Part shown: piece by piece, positions 23,761-32,161 of the stretch
Layout: each line of letters opens with the position of its first letter
How positions within the stretch are numbered: position 1 is the stretch's first letter
Origin: Sphaerochaeta halotolerans
Lineage (GTDB): Bacteria; Spirochaetota; Spirochaetia; Sphaerochaetales; Sphaerochaetaceae
Assembly: GCF_003429665.1 (NCBI RefSeq)
Contig: NZ_QUWK01000004.1
Span: 166,524 to 222,549, forward strand
Direction: 5' to 3'
Length of the DNA stretch: 56,026 nt
Notes under the pieces: model-generated
Database searches by the model: none
What the model saw: the letters and a program-made list of their open reading frames with translations, nothing else
What the model was told of the DNA's origin: nothing
Position numbers and translations under genes: made by a program

Positions 23761-24776
23761 GCTTTGCCCTCCTGGTGCTTGAGTGAAAGGATAATCATGA
23801 AGATAATGGCTCCAAGGAAACTGGTGAGTAAACCGATGGGAATCTCTGTAGCGAGAACTGTCCTTCCGATGGTATCACAGACCAAAAGGAAGAAAGATCC
23901 GAGAATCATGGAACCAGGAAGACTGGTGGAACTATCAGAACCAAACAGCTTGCGACCCAGATGTGGAGTGATCAAACCAACCCACCCAATGAGACCCGTG
24001 ATGGAAATGGTAACGGTTGTTCCCACTGTTGCAACAATCAGGAGAATGATTCTGTCCCGCTTGGGATTCATCCCGACTGAAAAAGATGTTTTTTCCTGAA
24101 GGCTGAGCAAATTCAGTTTCCAGCGATACCCGAGCAGTATTCCCATACTGAGGATGACCACCCATAAAATTGAAAGGATTTGGCTCCATGATGCATTCCA
24201 GAGCCCACCCATCATCCAGAAGGTAATGTCCTGTAGGTCCTTCGTAGGTTCTGCCACCAATTTTACCACGCCAAGAGCACTGGAAAAGAGAGCAGAAACT
24301 GCTATTCCACTGAGAACCAACCGTAACAACCATCCGCCAAACCGAAACCGAGTAGCAATCAAATACGATGCAAGCAAGGCCAATAGCCCAAAGAATGTTG
24401 CACTCAGTTGAACAAGGAGTGTGGAACCGACTCCTAGGACAATCATCAATGCAGCTCCAAAGGCAGAGCCTTGGCTTACACCAAGAAAACCTGGTTCAAC
24501 CAAGGGATTTGAAAAAAGCATCTGGAAGGTGAATCCGCTTGCACTAAGCATTGCCCCGGCAAGCAGGGCAAGTACAATGCGGGGAAGACGGATGCGTAGG
24601 AAGATGCTTCGTGTCATTTCATTGGTTGCCCAGTCTGTTGGAAATCTAAATCCTGCTGTGGGATACCTTCCAGCAAACAGAAATAGGAAAGCAAAGAGCA
24701 GTGTTGCTCCCAGCATCCCTAGAAGGAGTCCTGTTCTTCGTTTCCGTTCTGCTTGGTAGTGTTGGCGGGCGTTCAT
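23757..24776 (-). CDS. ABC transporter permease, FecCD/BtuC family
   Basis: A 339-residue polytopic inner-membrane protein with about ten hydrophobic segments. The family signatures RLPRIVLALLAGAMLSASG (about residue 57) and NPLVEPGFLGVSQGSAFGAA (about 93) are clear, as is FIGWVGLITPHLGR (GLI(T/V)PH loop). This family imports ferric chelates, haem, cobalamin or, in the MolBC subgroup, molybdate and tungstate. It overlaps both neighbours by 4 bp, so the three genes form a tightly coupled importer operon. Confidence 0.93.
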   Translation of the reverse strand: MNARQHYQAERKRRTGLLLGMLGATLLFAFLFLFAGRYPTAGFRFPTDWATNEMTRSIFLRIRLPRIVLALLAGAMLSASGFTFQMLFSNPLVEPGFLGVSQGSAFGAALMIVLGVGSTLLVQLSATFFGLLALLASYLIATRFRFGGWLLRLVLSGIAVSALFSSALGVVKLVAEPTKDLQDITFWMMGGLWNASWSQILSILWVVILSMGILLGYRWKLNLLSLQEKTSFSVGMNPKRDRIILLIVATVGTTVTISITGLIGWVGLITPHLGRKLFGSDSSTSLPGSMILGSFFLLVCDTIGRTVLATEIPIGLLTSFLGAIIFMIILSLKHQEGKA

Positions 24777-25876
24777 CGCAAGTTTATGGCAACAGATTTG
24801 CTGTAGCGATCAACCATCATCCCAAGCTTGTCCTCATCGGTGAGATTATAAAAATCCAGGTAGAAGGAAGCCACTTCCTCTCTCATATCCAAATCAGGAA
24901 AGCGTTCAGGATATACCTCACTGGCCATCCACTGCAGGCCAAGGATCCATGAGGCAACGGGTTGAATATAATTCATCATATCATAAGGACTAGCTTTTAC
25001 CTGCTTGGTTTTAACTGCTCTAAGGGATGACCAGATTTCAGACGCATAGATTGCCTCTATGTACTGGTCAGTTGGGGTGCGATAGCTCACTACGATGATG
25101 ATGTCAGGATCCCAAGCAGCAATTTGTTCAAAACTTACCGTCGACCAACCGTTTGCCGCCTTGTTGGATCCTTTCCATACCGCTTCAGCCCCGATGGTTT
25201 CTACCATCCAGGTCTGCATCCAGGTATCTGGGGCAATTTTATAGGAATAGGTGTTTTCTGTCGTATTTGCCTGTAGCAGCAGTACCCGTTTTTTATCCTG
25301 GGCTTTGATTGAGGCTGCTGTCTGTTTGATTGGGTTGAGCCGTTCTTCATAGAGATTGAGGATCTCTGTAGCACGGGAGTTGTTTTGCAACAATTTCCCC
25401 AGTTCAACAATTTCTCGCTTCCAATCCTCATAGGATTCAAGGTTCATCGTGAAGTTTGCCACTCCAAGTTGATCAAGCTTTCGTGCGATTGATTCAAAGT
25501 GGGTTGCCTTGGTCAGTACCAAATCACTTTGGTAGCTGGCAATCTCTTCAACACTGGCATTCTGGCTGATACGTGGGTTGTCATCCAGAGATGGCCTGAT
25601 AAAGGAGAAAAAGTCTCCAAGGCCCTGGTCTGTCTTGGGGATGGTCAGCTCCATGGTGGTGACTTCAGGGAAGAGGAATAACGCATTTGCCGGCATATTG
25701 CCTGCTTTCCCTGCAATCAACACCTTTGAGGGTTTTTCCTGTAGCTTGAGTGTTCTCCCGTTGGCATCGACTGCCTGATAGTAATCACGTTCCTGTATCG
25801 CTTGTTCAGGGGCACCCTGCGCAAAAAGCAAGGCCGGAATGATGCAGAGTAGTAAGACTATGCTTCGAAATTTCAT
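24773..25876 (-). CDS. ABC transporter substrate-binding protein (periplasmic binding protein, FecB/BtuF-like)
   Basis: A 367-residue exported protein. Residues 1-19 are a signal peptide (FRSIVLLLCIIPALLFAQG) with no clear lipobox Cys. The rest has the two-lobe layout of metal-chelate binding proteins: VLIAGKAGNMPANALFLFP in lobe one, SYQSDLVLTKA, a linking helix and FEQIAAWDPDIIIVVSYR in lobe two. AGGAG lies 7 bp before the ATG at 25876. A longer frame to 25966 lacks a ribosome site. The GTTGC tandem motif sits just upstream, tying the importer to the purine genes and making a molybdate/tungstate or related ligand worth considering. Iron chelate or cobalamin are equally possible from sequence. 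Confidence 0.88.
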   Translation of the reverse strand: MKFRSIVLLLCIIPALLFAQGAPEQAIQERDYYQAVDANGRTLKLQEKPSKVLIAGKAGNMPANALFLFPEVTTMELTIPKTDQGLGDFFSFIRPSLDDNPRISQNASVEEIASYQSDLVLTKATHFESIARKLDQLGVANFTMNLESYEDWKREIVELGKLLQNNSRATEILNLYEERLNPIKQTAASIKAQDKKRVLLLQANTTENTYSYKIAPDTWMQTWMVETIGAEAVWKGSNKAANGWSTVSFEQIAAWDPDIIIVVSYRTPTDQYIEAIYASEIWSSLRAVKTKQVKASPYDMMNYIQPVASWILGLQWMASEVYPERFPDLDMREEVASFYLDFYNLTDEDKLGMMVDRYSKSVAINLR

Positions 25877-25889
25877 ATGGTATCTCCTA

Positions 25890-25905
25890 TGTTGCGAATG
25901 GTTGC
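25890..25905 (+). promoter_or_regulatory. GTTGC tandem motif at the ABC importer start (site 4 of 4)
   Basis: TGTTGC-GAAT-GGTTGC on the plus strand, 13 of 16 positions identical in pattern to the ygfK site and with the same 10-bp period. It lies 14 bp from the start codon of the binding-protein gene, next to a minus-strand TATAAT (25919-25914) with a poor -35 box. It would cover the first bases of the transcript. Confidence 0.45.
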
Positions 25906-26023
25906 ATTTTACCATTATACATTTTAAAAGGCAATCGTAAAACAGAAGCTCTTCCCTCTTTACCACCTTGATACCTTCCGGTATTCAGTTTAGTGTATAC
26001 TTACTGTATATAAGGGGCTGAAT

Positions 26024-27352
26024 ATGGAATCAACAGCATTGCAACAGAGCATTCGTTCGCTGAGAAAGCGTGCCAAACGCCTTGCATCCAGTAGTGAAAC
26101 GGAACGCAACCAACTCCTTCATTTGATTGGGGAGGGACTGCGTCGTGACTGGGAAACCATCAAGGTTGCGAACGAAAGAGATATAGCTCAGGCAAAGGAA
26201 TCAGGGCAGAAAGAAGCCTTGATAAAACGGTTGGTGTTCAATGAAGAGAAGCTGCATGCCTCCCTGCTTGGGTTGGAGCAGGTAGCTTCCCTGCCGGATC
26301 CTATTGGTACCATCAAGCAACGGAGAGAGCTGGATGAAGGGCTTTTGCTTGAACAGATTGCCGTACCCATTGGGGTTATCGGTATGATTTTTGAAGCGCG
26401 GCCTGATGCTTTGATCCAGATTGTTTCCCTCTGTCTCAAGAGTGGCAATGGCATTATTCTCAAGGGTGGAAAGGAAGCATTCCAGACCAATAGCGCCCTG
26501 GTAGCATCAATCCAGAAAAGCTGTAAGGATTCTTCGCTTGGCTCTGCTTGGCTGTTGTTGCTTGAAAGCCATAGTGATGTCGATACCATGCTGAGGATGG
26601 AAGGGGATATTGATCTCTTGATCCCACGAGGATCCAATGCCTTCGTTCGCTATGTCATGGACCATACCTCCATCCCTGTGCTGGGACATGCAGATGGAAT
26701 TTGCCATCTCTACCTCGATGCCAAGGCTGATATCTCCAAAGCAATAGAAATTGCGTTTGACTCCAAGACACAATACCCTGCAGCCTGCAATGCAATAGAG
26801 ACGCTTCTGGTACATAAGCAAATTGCTCCTGACGTCCTTCCCCTGCTTGCGGAGCGCTTCTCTGAGGCAGGAGTCATCATCCATGGGGATGAGCAAGTCT
26901 GTAAGATCATCGACTGTATCCCCTATCAGGAGGGGGATTGGAAAAAGGAATATCTTGCCCTCGAGATAAACATACATGTTGTGGAATCTCTCTCTGAGGC
27001 GATTAACCATATTGAGACCTACGGTTCCCATCATAGCGATGCCATCGTGAGTGAGGATTCAGACTCGGTAAGAAAATTCTTTACTGAGGTGGATTCTGCA
27101 GATGTCTTTGCCAATTGTTCAACCAGGTTTGCCGATGGATTCCGCTTCGGCCTTGGGTCAGAGGTGGGTATCAGTACTGCAAAGATTCACGCACGTGGGC
27201 CCGTTGGTCTGGAAGGGCTGATGACAACCAAATATCTCGTTATGGGAACTGGACAGGTCGTCTCCTCCTATACCAAGGATGGAGGGCGGAGTTTTTTGCA
27301 TCATGACTTGCCTCTAGACAAACCTTCATTGCTTGGTAATGAGGTTCTATGA
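26024..27352 (+). CDS. proA: Glutamate-5-semialdehyde dehydrogenase (gamma-glutamyl phosphate reductase)
   Basis: A 442-residue aldehyde-dehydrogenase-superfamily enzyme, the NADPH-dependent second step of proline synthesis. IAVPIGVIGMIFEARPDALIQI (about residue 107) is the diagnostic ProA segment, with NGIILKGGKEA, the catalytic Cys region QYPAACNAIET (about 253) and SEVGISTAKIHARGPVGLE near the C-terminus. Length is slightly above the usual 415. Its stop overlaps the proB start (ATGA). Upstream TATACT and TATATA boxes are visible, but no well-spaced -35. Confidence 0.95.
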   Translation: MESTALQQSIRSLRKRAKRLASSSETERNQLLHLIGEGLRRDWETIKVANERDIAQAKESGQKEALIKRLVFNEEKLHASLLGLEQVASLPDPIGTIKQRRELDEGLLLEQIAVPIGVIGMIFEARPDALIQIVSLCLKSGNGIILKGGKEAFQTNSALVASIQKSCKDSSLGSAWLLLLESHSDVDTMLRMEGDIDLLIPRGSNAFVRYVMDHTSIPVLGHADGICHLYLDAKADISKAIEIAFDSKTQYPAACNAIETLLVHKQIAPDVLPLLAERFSEAGVIIHGDEQVCKIIDCIPYQEGDWKKEYLALEINIHVVESLSEAINHIETYGSHHSDAIVSEDSDSVRKFFTEVDSADVFANCSTRFADGFRFGLGSEVGISTAKIHARGPVGLEGLMTTKYLVMGTGQVVSSYTKDGGRSFLHHDLPLDKPSLLGNEVL

Positions 27353-28473
27353 TGAGGGATCTTTCATCGGTACGCAGGGTAGTGGTAAAAGTTGGAACCA
27401 ATTTGCTCAGTAGTGAGCGGGGCATCGATGAGCATTACATCGATGTGATAGTCGATCAGCTTGCTCACCTGCAATCACATGGGTACCAAGTGCTCCTGGT
27501 CTCCAGTGGAGCCATCGGCATGGGTGCCAAGGAGCTTTCACTCAAGGGTCCAGTAAAACAGGTCCCAATGCGTCAGGCTTGTGCGTCCATAGGACAGCCA
27601 TTGCTTATGTCCAGTTATCGTCGTTCTTTCAAACGTCATGGCTTGGTCTGTTCTCAGATATTGTTGACTCGCAATGATCTGAATAACCGTCTTACGTATG
27701 TGAACCTAAGAAACAGTATATTTACATTGTTGGACCTTGGCGTTATTCCCATCTTTAACGAGAACGATGTAGTAAGTACCTCTGAGATCGGAACGGCCTT
27801 CGTTGACAACGACCGTATGAGTGCCATGGTGGCAAGCAAGATTGATGCGGATCTCCTAGTCATCCTCACCGACATTACTGGGCTGTTTACTGCTGATCCC
27901 AAGAAAGATAAGGAAGCGGTATTGCTCAGTGACATCACCTCACTTGATGCGACCATCCTGTCCTATGCTGGAGGTGCAGGGTCCACGCATGCTACCGGAG
28001 GTATGAAAACAAAACTGCTTGCTGCAAAGATAGCAAGAATGGCAGGTTGCACCACCATTATTGCCAGTGGGTATGAAAAAGAGGTGCTTCCTCGTTTGCT
28101 TAGCGGGGAAGTAGTGGGAACGTGCATACACAGTGTGAAACGTTTGAGTCAGCGGCAACGTTGGATTCTCTATAACTCCCATCTCGGTTCCATTGTGGTC
28201 GATGAAGGGGCAAAAAAGGCCCTGATAGCAAAGAAGAGTCTGCTTCCCAAGGGCATCGTGTCGGTGAATGGGGTGTTTGACGCCGGTGATGTAGTGCAGA
28301 TTTGTACGATTGATGACAAACCGTTTGCTAAAGCGGTTCCTTACTACAACAGTACTGAAATAACTGCAGTAGCAGGCCATAGCAGCAAGGATATCCAAAA
28401 GATTATCAAAGAAGGACATAAGGGTGTTATCTTTCGCCCTGAGGACTTGGTGTTGTTGAGCGATGATGACTAA
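27349..28473 (+). CDS. proB: Glutamate 5-kinase with PUA domain
   Basis: A 374-residue enzyme phosphorylating glutamate, the first step of proline synthesis. The kinase domain (about 1-260) has VVVKVGTNLL (about residue 11), LLVSSGAIGMG (about 49), NENDVVST, VDNDRMSAMVA and GGMKTKLLAAK (about 218). The C-terminal PUA domain (about 275-360) is present, as in feedback-inhibited enzymes. It is coupled to proA by an overlap and followed by a glycosyltransferase-like gene that overlaps its end by 11 bp. Confidence 0.95.
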   Translation: MMRDLSSVRRVVVKVGTNLLSSERGIDEHYIDVIVDQLAHLQSHGYQVLLVSSGAIGMGAKELSLKGPVKQVPMRQACASIGQPLLMSSYRRSFKRHGLVCSQILLTRNDLNNRLTYVNLRNSIFTLLDLGVIPIFNENDVVSTSEIGTAFVDNDRMSAMVASKIDADLLVILTDITGLFTADPKKDKEAVLLSDITSLDATILSYAGGAGSTHATGGMKTKLLAAKIARMAGCTTIIASGYEKEVLPRLLSGEVVGTCIHSVKRLSQRQRWILYNSHLGSIVVDEGAKKALIAKKSLLPKGIVSVNGVFDAGDVVQICTIDDKPFAKAVPYYNSTEITAVAGHSSKDIQKIIKEGHKGVIFRPEDLVLLSDDD

Positions 28474-29383
28474 CTATCGGATATATCGAAGAAAACAAGA
28501 GATTGGTAAGCGGATTAATCAATTGCACAACATTGAGCAACTTGCCATAGGGATTCTCGATACCGGTACTCCTGAACAATTGCGGGAGGCATTGGATTGG
28601 TATGTGAGGGAGATGAATTACAGCCTGCATGTGGTAACCCAAGAGGGTAGGTTCGATATGCTTGCAATGCAGCAGGAGTTTAAAGATGTCACCTTTTTGG
28701 TATTTGCCACCCATGCATTTACGGGTGAAAAGATAAATGCTGTAGCCAATGAATGCCAGGCAAATCTATTTCTCATCGTTCGCAGTGACCTGTTGCTTGT
28801 GAAATTTGATGGTACCTTCCTCTTCTCTGCAATGAGCGAGGGGGAACATCCAGCAGCGTTTGGTGCGGTAATTGCCAATGCCAACCGAGAAATCATACCG
28901 TGTCTAAGAATACCCCGTCTCACAGGACGCGAGCTGGATCCTGATTCAGATTTTCCCTCTCCTGACCCCTCAGTTATCCGCTCGACGCTCTATCCGGTTT
29001 TTTGTCTGGGACTCTATGACCGGGCACTGTTTCAGCGTTTACGAGGATTTGATGAGGAAATTCACAGTGAATACTGGCAAGCCCTGGATTGGGGTGTGCG
29101 CTGTCACCTCTATGGATATGACCTAGCCCTCAACAGCAATTTGCTGATGCAGGTTCCTGACCGGGAGAGTGTAATTGAAGACCGCAGTGAGGTGCAGGGG
29201 TTCACACGTTGCTATACCAAAGCGCTAAGCGTGCAGCAAATCAGGGGGAAGAACGTAGCCAAACGATACAAGGGATATTTCGACAAGGAAGTGTATAACG
29301 ACGAGGTAAAGAAACGGATGATATGGTTGCAGAAGCGTGATTTTAACACCTTGTGCAGCCAGTGGCCCAAGGAGAATGCGTGA
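28463..29383 (+). CDS. Glycosyltransferase-like protein, unknown specificity
   Basis: A 306-residue protein. The C-terminal half has RLRGFDEEIHSEYWQALDWG (about residue 190), which resembles the acceptor-side GGFDE...ED(L)DW pattern of GT-A family 2 glycosyltransferases. The N-terminal half (LHVVTQEGRFDMLAMQQ, FLFSAMSEGEHP) resembles the nucleotide-sugar half but lacks a clear DxD. It may therefore be a diverged or inactive enzyme. It overlaps proB by 11 bp and the amidase by GTGA, so it is embedded in the operon. A cell-envelope role with the following amidase is an inference. Confidence 0.6.
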   Translation: MMTNYRIYRRKQEIGKRINQLHNIEQLAIGILDTGTPEQLREALDWYVREMNYSLHVVTQEGRFDMLAMQQEFKDVTFLVFATHAFTGEKINAVANECQANLFLIVRSDLLLVKFDGTFLFSAMSEGEHPAAFGAVIANANREIIPCLRIPRLTGRELDPDSDFPSPDPSVIRSTLYPVFCLGLYDRALFQRLRGFDEEIHSEYWQALDWGVRCHLYGYDLALNSNLLMQVPDRESVIEDRSEVQGFTRCYTKALSVQQIRGKNVAKRYKGYFDKEVYNDEVKKRMIWLQKRDFNTLCSQWPKENA

Positions 29384-30126
29384 AAAGGCTGATAATTGCC
29401 ATCCTTGTTATGGTGGTCTGTGGACTGAATGTGTTTGGCGCAGAAGATCCGTTCTCCTATCCCTTGGGAACGGTGATTATCGACGCTGGTCATGGGGGGC
29501 ATGACCCAGGAGCTACCAACGCATGGAGTTTTGCAGGTGGTACTATCTATGAAAAAGAATTTACCTTGGATATTGCCAAACGCCTGCACGCTTTGCTTGC
29601 GGTCTCCCATCCCCATTTGCAACTTGTCATGACTCGATCTGATGACGTATTCCTGTCTCTTGAGGAGCGTTGCAGTATCGCTTACCAGACTCCACTCCAA
29701 CCACACACAAGTGCTCTGTTTGTTTCCATTCATGTAAACAGTGCTATGACAGATGAAGCTTCAGGATTTGAAATACTGACCAAAACACAAGATAAGCGGG
29801 TGACTTTGCTTGATGCATTCACTCCGATTGAGAATATTCCGCTCTATGCTGCTCACTCTCAACTCTCCTTGAACCGATTGCTCAATCAGCGGAATCTCGT
29901 GGTGGCTACCATTTTCGAGGAAGCCATGGATGGCTCATTGGTGACCAGCAGAAATCGTGGGGTGAAGGAACGTGATCTATGGGTGCTCAATGGATCCAGA
30001 ATGCCTGCTGTATTGGTGGAGGTTGGATTTCTTTCCAATGAAGGGGATGCCAGAAACTTGGTTTCACCGCAGTGGAGACAACGGATGGCTCAGATTTTGG
30101 CTCAAGCAATCGAGCAATGCATGTAG
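29380..30126 (+). CDS. N-acetylmuramoyl-L-alanine amidase (Amidase_3)
   Basis: A 248-residue exported zinc amidase that cleaves the peptide from glycan strands of peptidoglycan. The GTG at 29380 is used because AAGGAG lies 5 bp upstream. It gives a clean signal peptide (KRLIIAILVMVVCGLNVFGA). The zinc and catalytic motifs are IIDAGHGGHDPGA (about residue 37), FVSIHVNSA (about 122) and VLVEVGFLSNEGD (about 216). It overlaps the preceding gene by GTGA. Confidence 0.92.
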   Translation: MKRLIIAILVMVVCGLNVFGAEDPFSYPLGTVIIDAGHGGHDPGATNAWSFAGGTIYEKEFTLDIAKRLHALLAVSHPHLQLVMTRSDDVFLSLEERCSIAYQTPLQPHTSALFVSIHVNSAMTDEASGFEILTKTQDKRVTLLDAFTPIENIPLYAAHSQLSLNRLLNQRNLVVATIFEEAMDGSLVTSRNRGVKERDLWVLNGSRMPAVLVEVGFLSNEGDARNLVSPQWRQRMAQILAQAIEQCM

Positions 30127-30135
30127 GAGGTAATC

Positions 30136-30705
30136 ATGGGTGTCGAAACATTACGGAAGTCTCTCTACAAAGCAAAAGAGACTCCTTCCTTGTGTACGGT
30201 TCCCTCAGTTCCTTATTTTATAATCGATGGAGAGGGGAATTCGAACGAAGAGGAGTACAGCCTTGCCACAGAGTTGCTTTTTTCCTTGCATGACCTCCTC
30301 TGTGAACGTACCGGAGCAATGGAGCCGCCTCTCTTGGAGTGCGTCTGGACGGCAAGGGAAGTTGAGAATCGGGAGCCATGGAGTTGGTCGGCAATGATTG
30401 CTGAACCGGAGGACATAACAGACTCCTTGTTCACGGAAGTCAGGGACGAGTTAGCTTTTAAGGAGGGCATCCCTACCTTGGATATCTATCGTTCCAGCAT
30501 TGAGGATGGACTTTGTGTCACGCTCCTGCACACCGGTCCTTTCAGCTTCGAGGGAAAGAGCTTCCAAATGATGGAAACATATTGCAAAGAACATCATCTG
30601 GTCCGTCTCGGCAGGTCACATCGGGAGATTTATCTGGACCATCCAAAGCGGAAGAGCAAGGATGATTTGAAGACCATCCTCCGCCTTCCCGTACAGCAAC
30701 TATAG
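30136..30705 (+). CDS. GyrI-like small-molecule-binding domain protein
   Basis: A 189-residue protein with the GyrI/SbmC-like fold. The N-terminal VPSVPYFIIDGEGNSNEEEY and the C-terminal LLHTGPFSFEGKSF, YCKEHHL and HREIYLDHPK segments match the two halves of this binding domain, as in stand-alone homologues of AraC-type effector domains. No DNA-binding part is present. Probably it binds or hydrolyses a small aromatic compound. It follows the amidase by 9 bp. Its last 6 bp overlap the convergent pncB gene. Confidence 0.8.
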   Translation: MGVETLRKSLYKAKETPSLCTVPSVPYFIIDGEGNSNEEEYSLATELLFSLHDLLCERTGAMEPPLLECVWTAREVENREPWSWSAMIAEPEDITDSLFTEVRDELAFKEGIPTLDIYRSSIEDGLCVTLLHTGPFSFEGKSFQMMETYCKEHHLVRLGRSHREIYLDHPKRKSKDDLKTILRLPVQQL

Positions 30706-32151
30706 TCCTTCCTTTGTCTTTTTTCTCTGTGCAGCCAGGAGCTCCATCTTCAACTTCTTAAGCTTGGAGGAGAGGCTGACCTTGTAGATGTGAGGATTGA
30801 TTTGTCTCAAGTAGCTCTTGTGGAACGTATTAAGTTCCATTTGTACATAGTTCTGGATTTCCTGAAGGTTTGGCTTCTTCCCAATTCTCTTGCCACCTTC
30901 CATCTGCTTGTTGATCAAAGGCTTCAGATGGGTGTAGCGGCTGCTTTGCATCTCGAAGAAATCAGCCTCTGCAAATGGATGATAGAAAACAAACGTTCTT
31001 CCCGGGGTTATTTTCTCCTTCTCCAGGGTAATCAAGTCAGCAATCGACCCTGCATCATCGTCACTGAACCGGTAGACCTGTTTGATGCCGGGGTTGGTGG
31101 TTTTCTCGAAGCTGTTGGAAATTTTCATAGTTGGAATAAAATGTCCATCATCTCCTTCCTTTGCGGCTAGCTTATACACCCCGTTCAAGGAGGATTGCGA
31201 TCCACCGGTAACCAAATGTGTCCCAATGCCCCAACTGTCAATGGGAACTCCGTCAAGGACCAGGGTTTGTACGATTGCTTCAGTCAGGTCGTTCGAGACC
31301 ACGATGGTTGCATCTTCAAGCCCGGCTGCATCCAAGCGTTTCCTGATGACACGAGGAAGGTAGGAGAGGTCTCCGCTGTCGATTCTCACTCCAATTTTCT
31401 TTCCTTTCTGTTTCTGTTCGAGTCCGACAATGATTGCATTGTCAATTCCAGAACCGAGTGTATCATAGGTGTCGATCAAGAGAACCGTGTTGTCAGGGTA
31501 GAGATTGGCATAGGCACGAAAGGACTCCAATTCACTCTGGAAACTCATGATCCAAGAGTGGGCCATGGTACCTGCAACAGGAATATTGTACTCCTTGCCC
31601 GCAAGGGTATTACTGGTGACTTGGCAGCCTCCTATGAAAGCAGCCCTGCTGGCAGAGAGTGCTCCATCACTTCCCTGTGCTCTTCTGAGCCCGAACTCCA
31701 TGAGGAGGCCCTGTTTGCTTGCAAGTAACATCCTGGAGGCTTTTGTTGCAATAAGGCTCTGGAAATTGATGGTGTTGAGCAACAATCCCTCGATCAACTG
31801 GGCTTCGATCAAGCTGGTATGGATGCGAAGCAACGGCTCCCCTGGGAAAACCACCGTACCTTCTTCCATGGCATACAAATCACCACTGAAGTGATAATCA
31901 GCCAAATAGGAGAGAAATTCAGGGGTAAACTTTCCCAAGCTCTTCAAATATGCAATATCTTCTTCGCTGAAGCATAGTGATTCAAGCTTGTCGATCAGTT
32001 CATGAAGACCAGCGAAAATCACATACCCTCCCTCGAATGGGTTTGTACGGTAAAACATATCGAAGACTACATTCGGGTTGTGCTTGTTCAAGAAGTAGCC
32101 CTGCATCATGGTCAATTCATAGAAGTCGGTTGTGAGTGCGCTGATTTGCAT
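30700..32151 (-). CDS. pncB: Nicotinate phosphoribosyltransferase
   Basis: A 483-residue type II phosphoribosyltransferase making nicotinate mononucleotide from nicotinate in NAD salvage. It starts with ALTTDFYELTMMQGYF, has FEGGYVIFAGL, GTMAHSWIMSF (about residue 195, containing the regulatory His), DTYDTLGSGIDNA, GVRIDSGDL and LVTGGSQSSLNGVYKL. It follows serS by 10 bp and ends the trmL-proC-serS-pncB operon. Confidence 0.94.
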   Translation of the reverse strand: MQISALTTDFYELTMMQGYFLNKHNPNVVFDMFYRTNPFEGGYVIFAGLHELIDKLESLCFSEEDIAYLKSLGKFTPEFLSYLADYHFSGDLYAMEEGTVVFPGEPLLRIHTSLIEAQLIEGLLLNTINFQSLIATKASRMLLASKQGLLMEFGLRRAQGSDGALSASRAAFIGGCQVTSNTLAGKEYNIPVAGTMAHSWIMSFQSELESFRAYANLYPDNTVLLIDTYDTLGSGIDNAIIVGLEQKQKGKKIGVRIDSGDLSYLPRVIRKRLDAAGLEDATIVVSNDLTEAIVQTLVLDGVPIDSWGIGTHLVTGGSQSSLNGVYKLAAKEGDDGHFIPTMKISNSFEKTTNPGIKQVYRFSDDDAGSIADLITLEKEKITPGRTFVFYHPFAEADFFEMQSSRYTHLKPLINKQMEGGKRIGKKPNLQEIQNYVQMELNTFHKSYLRQINPHIYKVSLSSKLKKLKMELLAAQRKKTKEGL

Positions 32152-32161
32152 TCTTCCATCC

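Noticed and set aside
25968-26012. Promoter TTGATA...TATACT upstream of proA
   Set aside because: The spacing is 22 bp, too long for sigma-70; the alternative TTCAGT-N17-TATATA has a poor -35, so no promoter is claimed.
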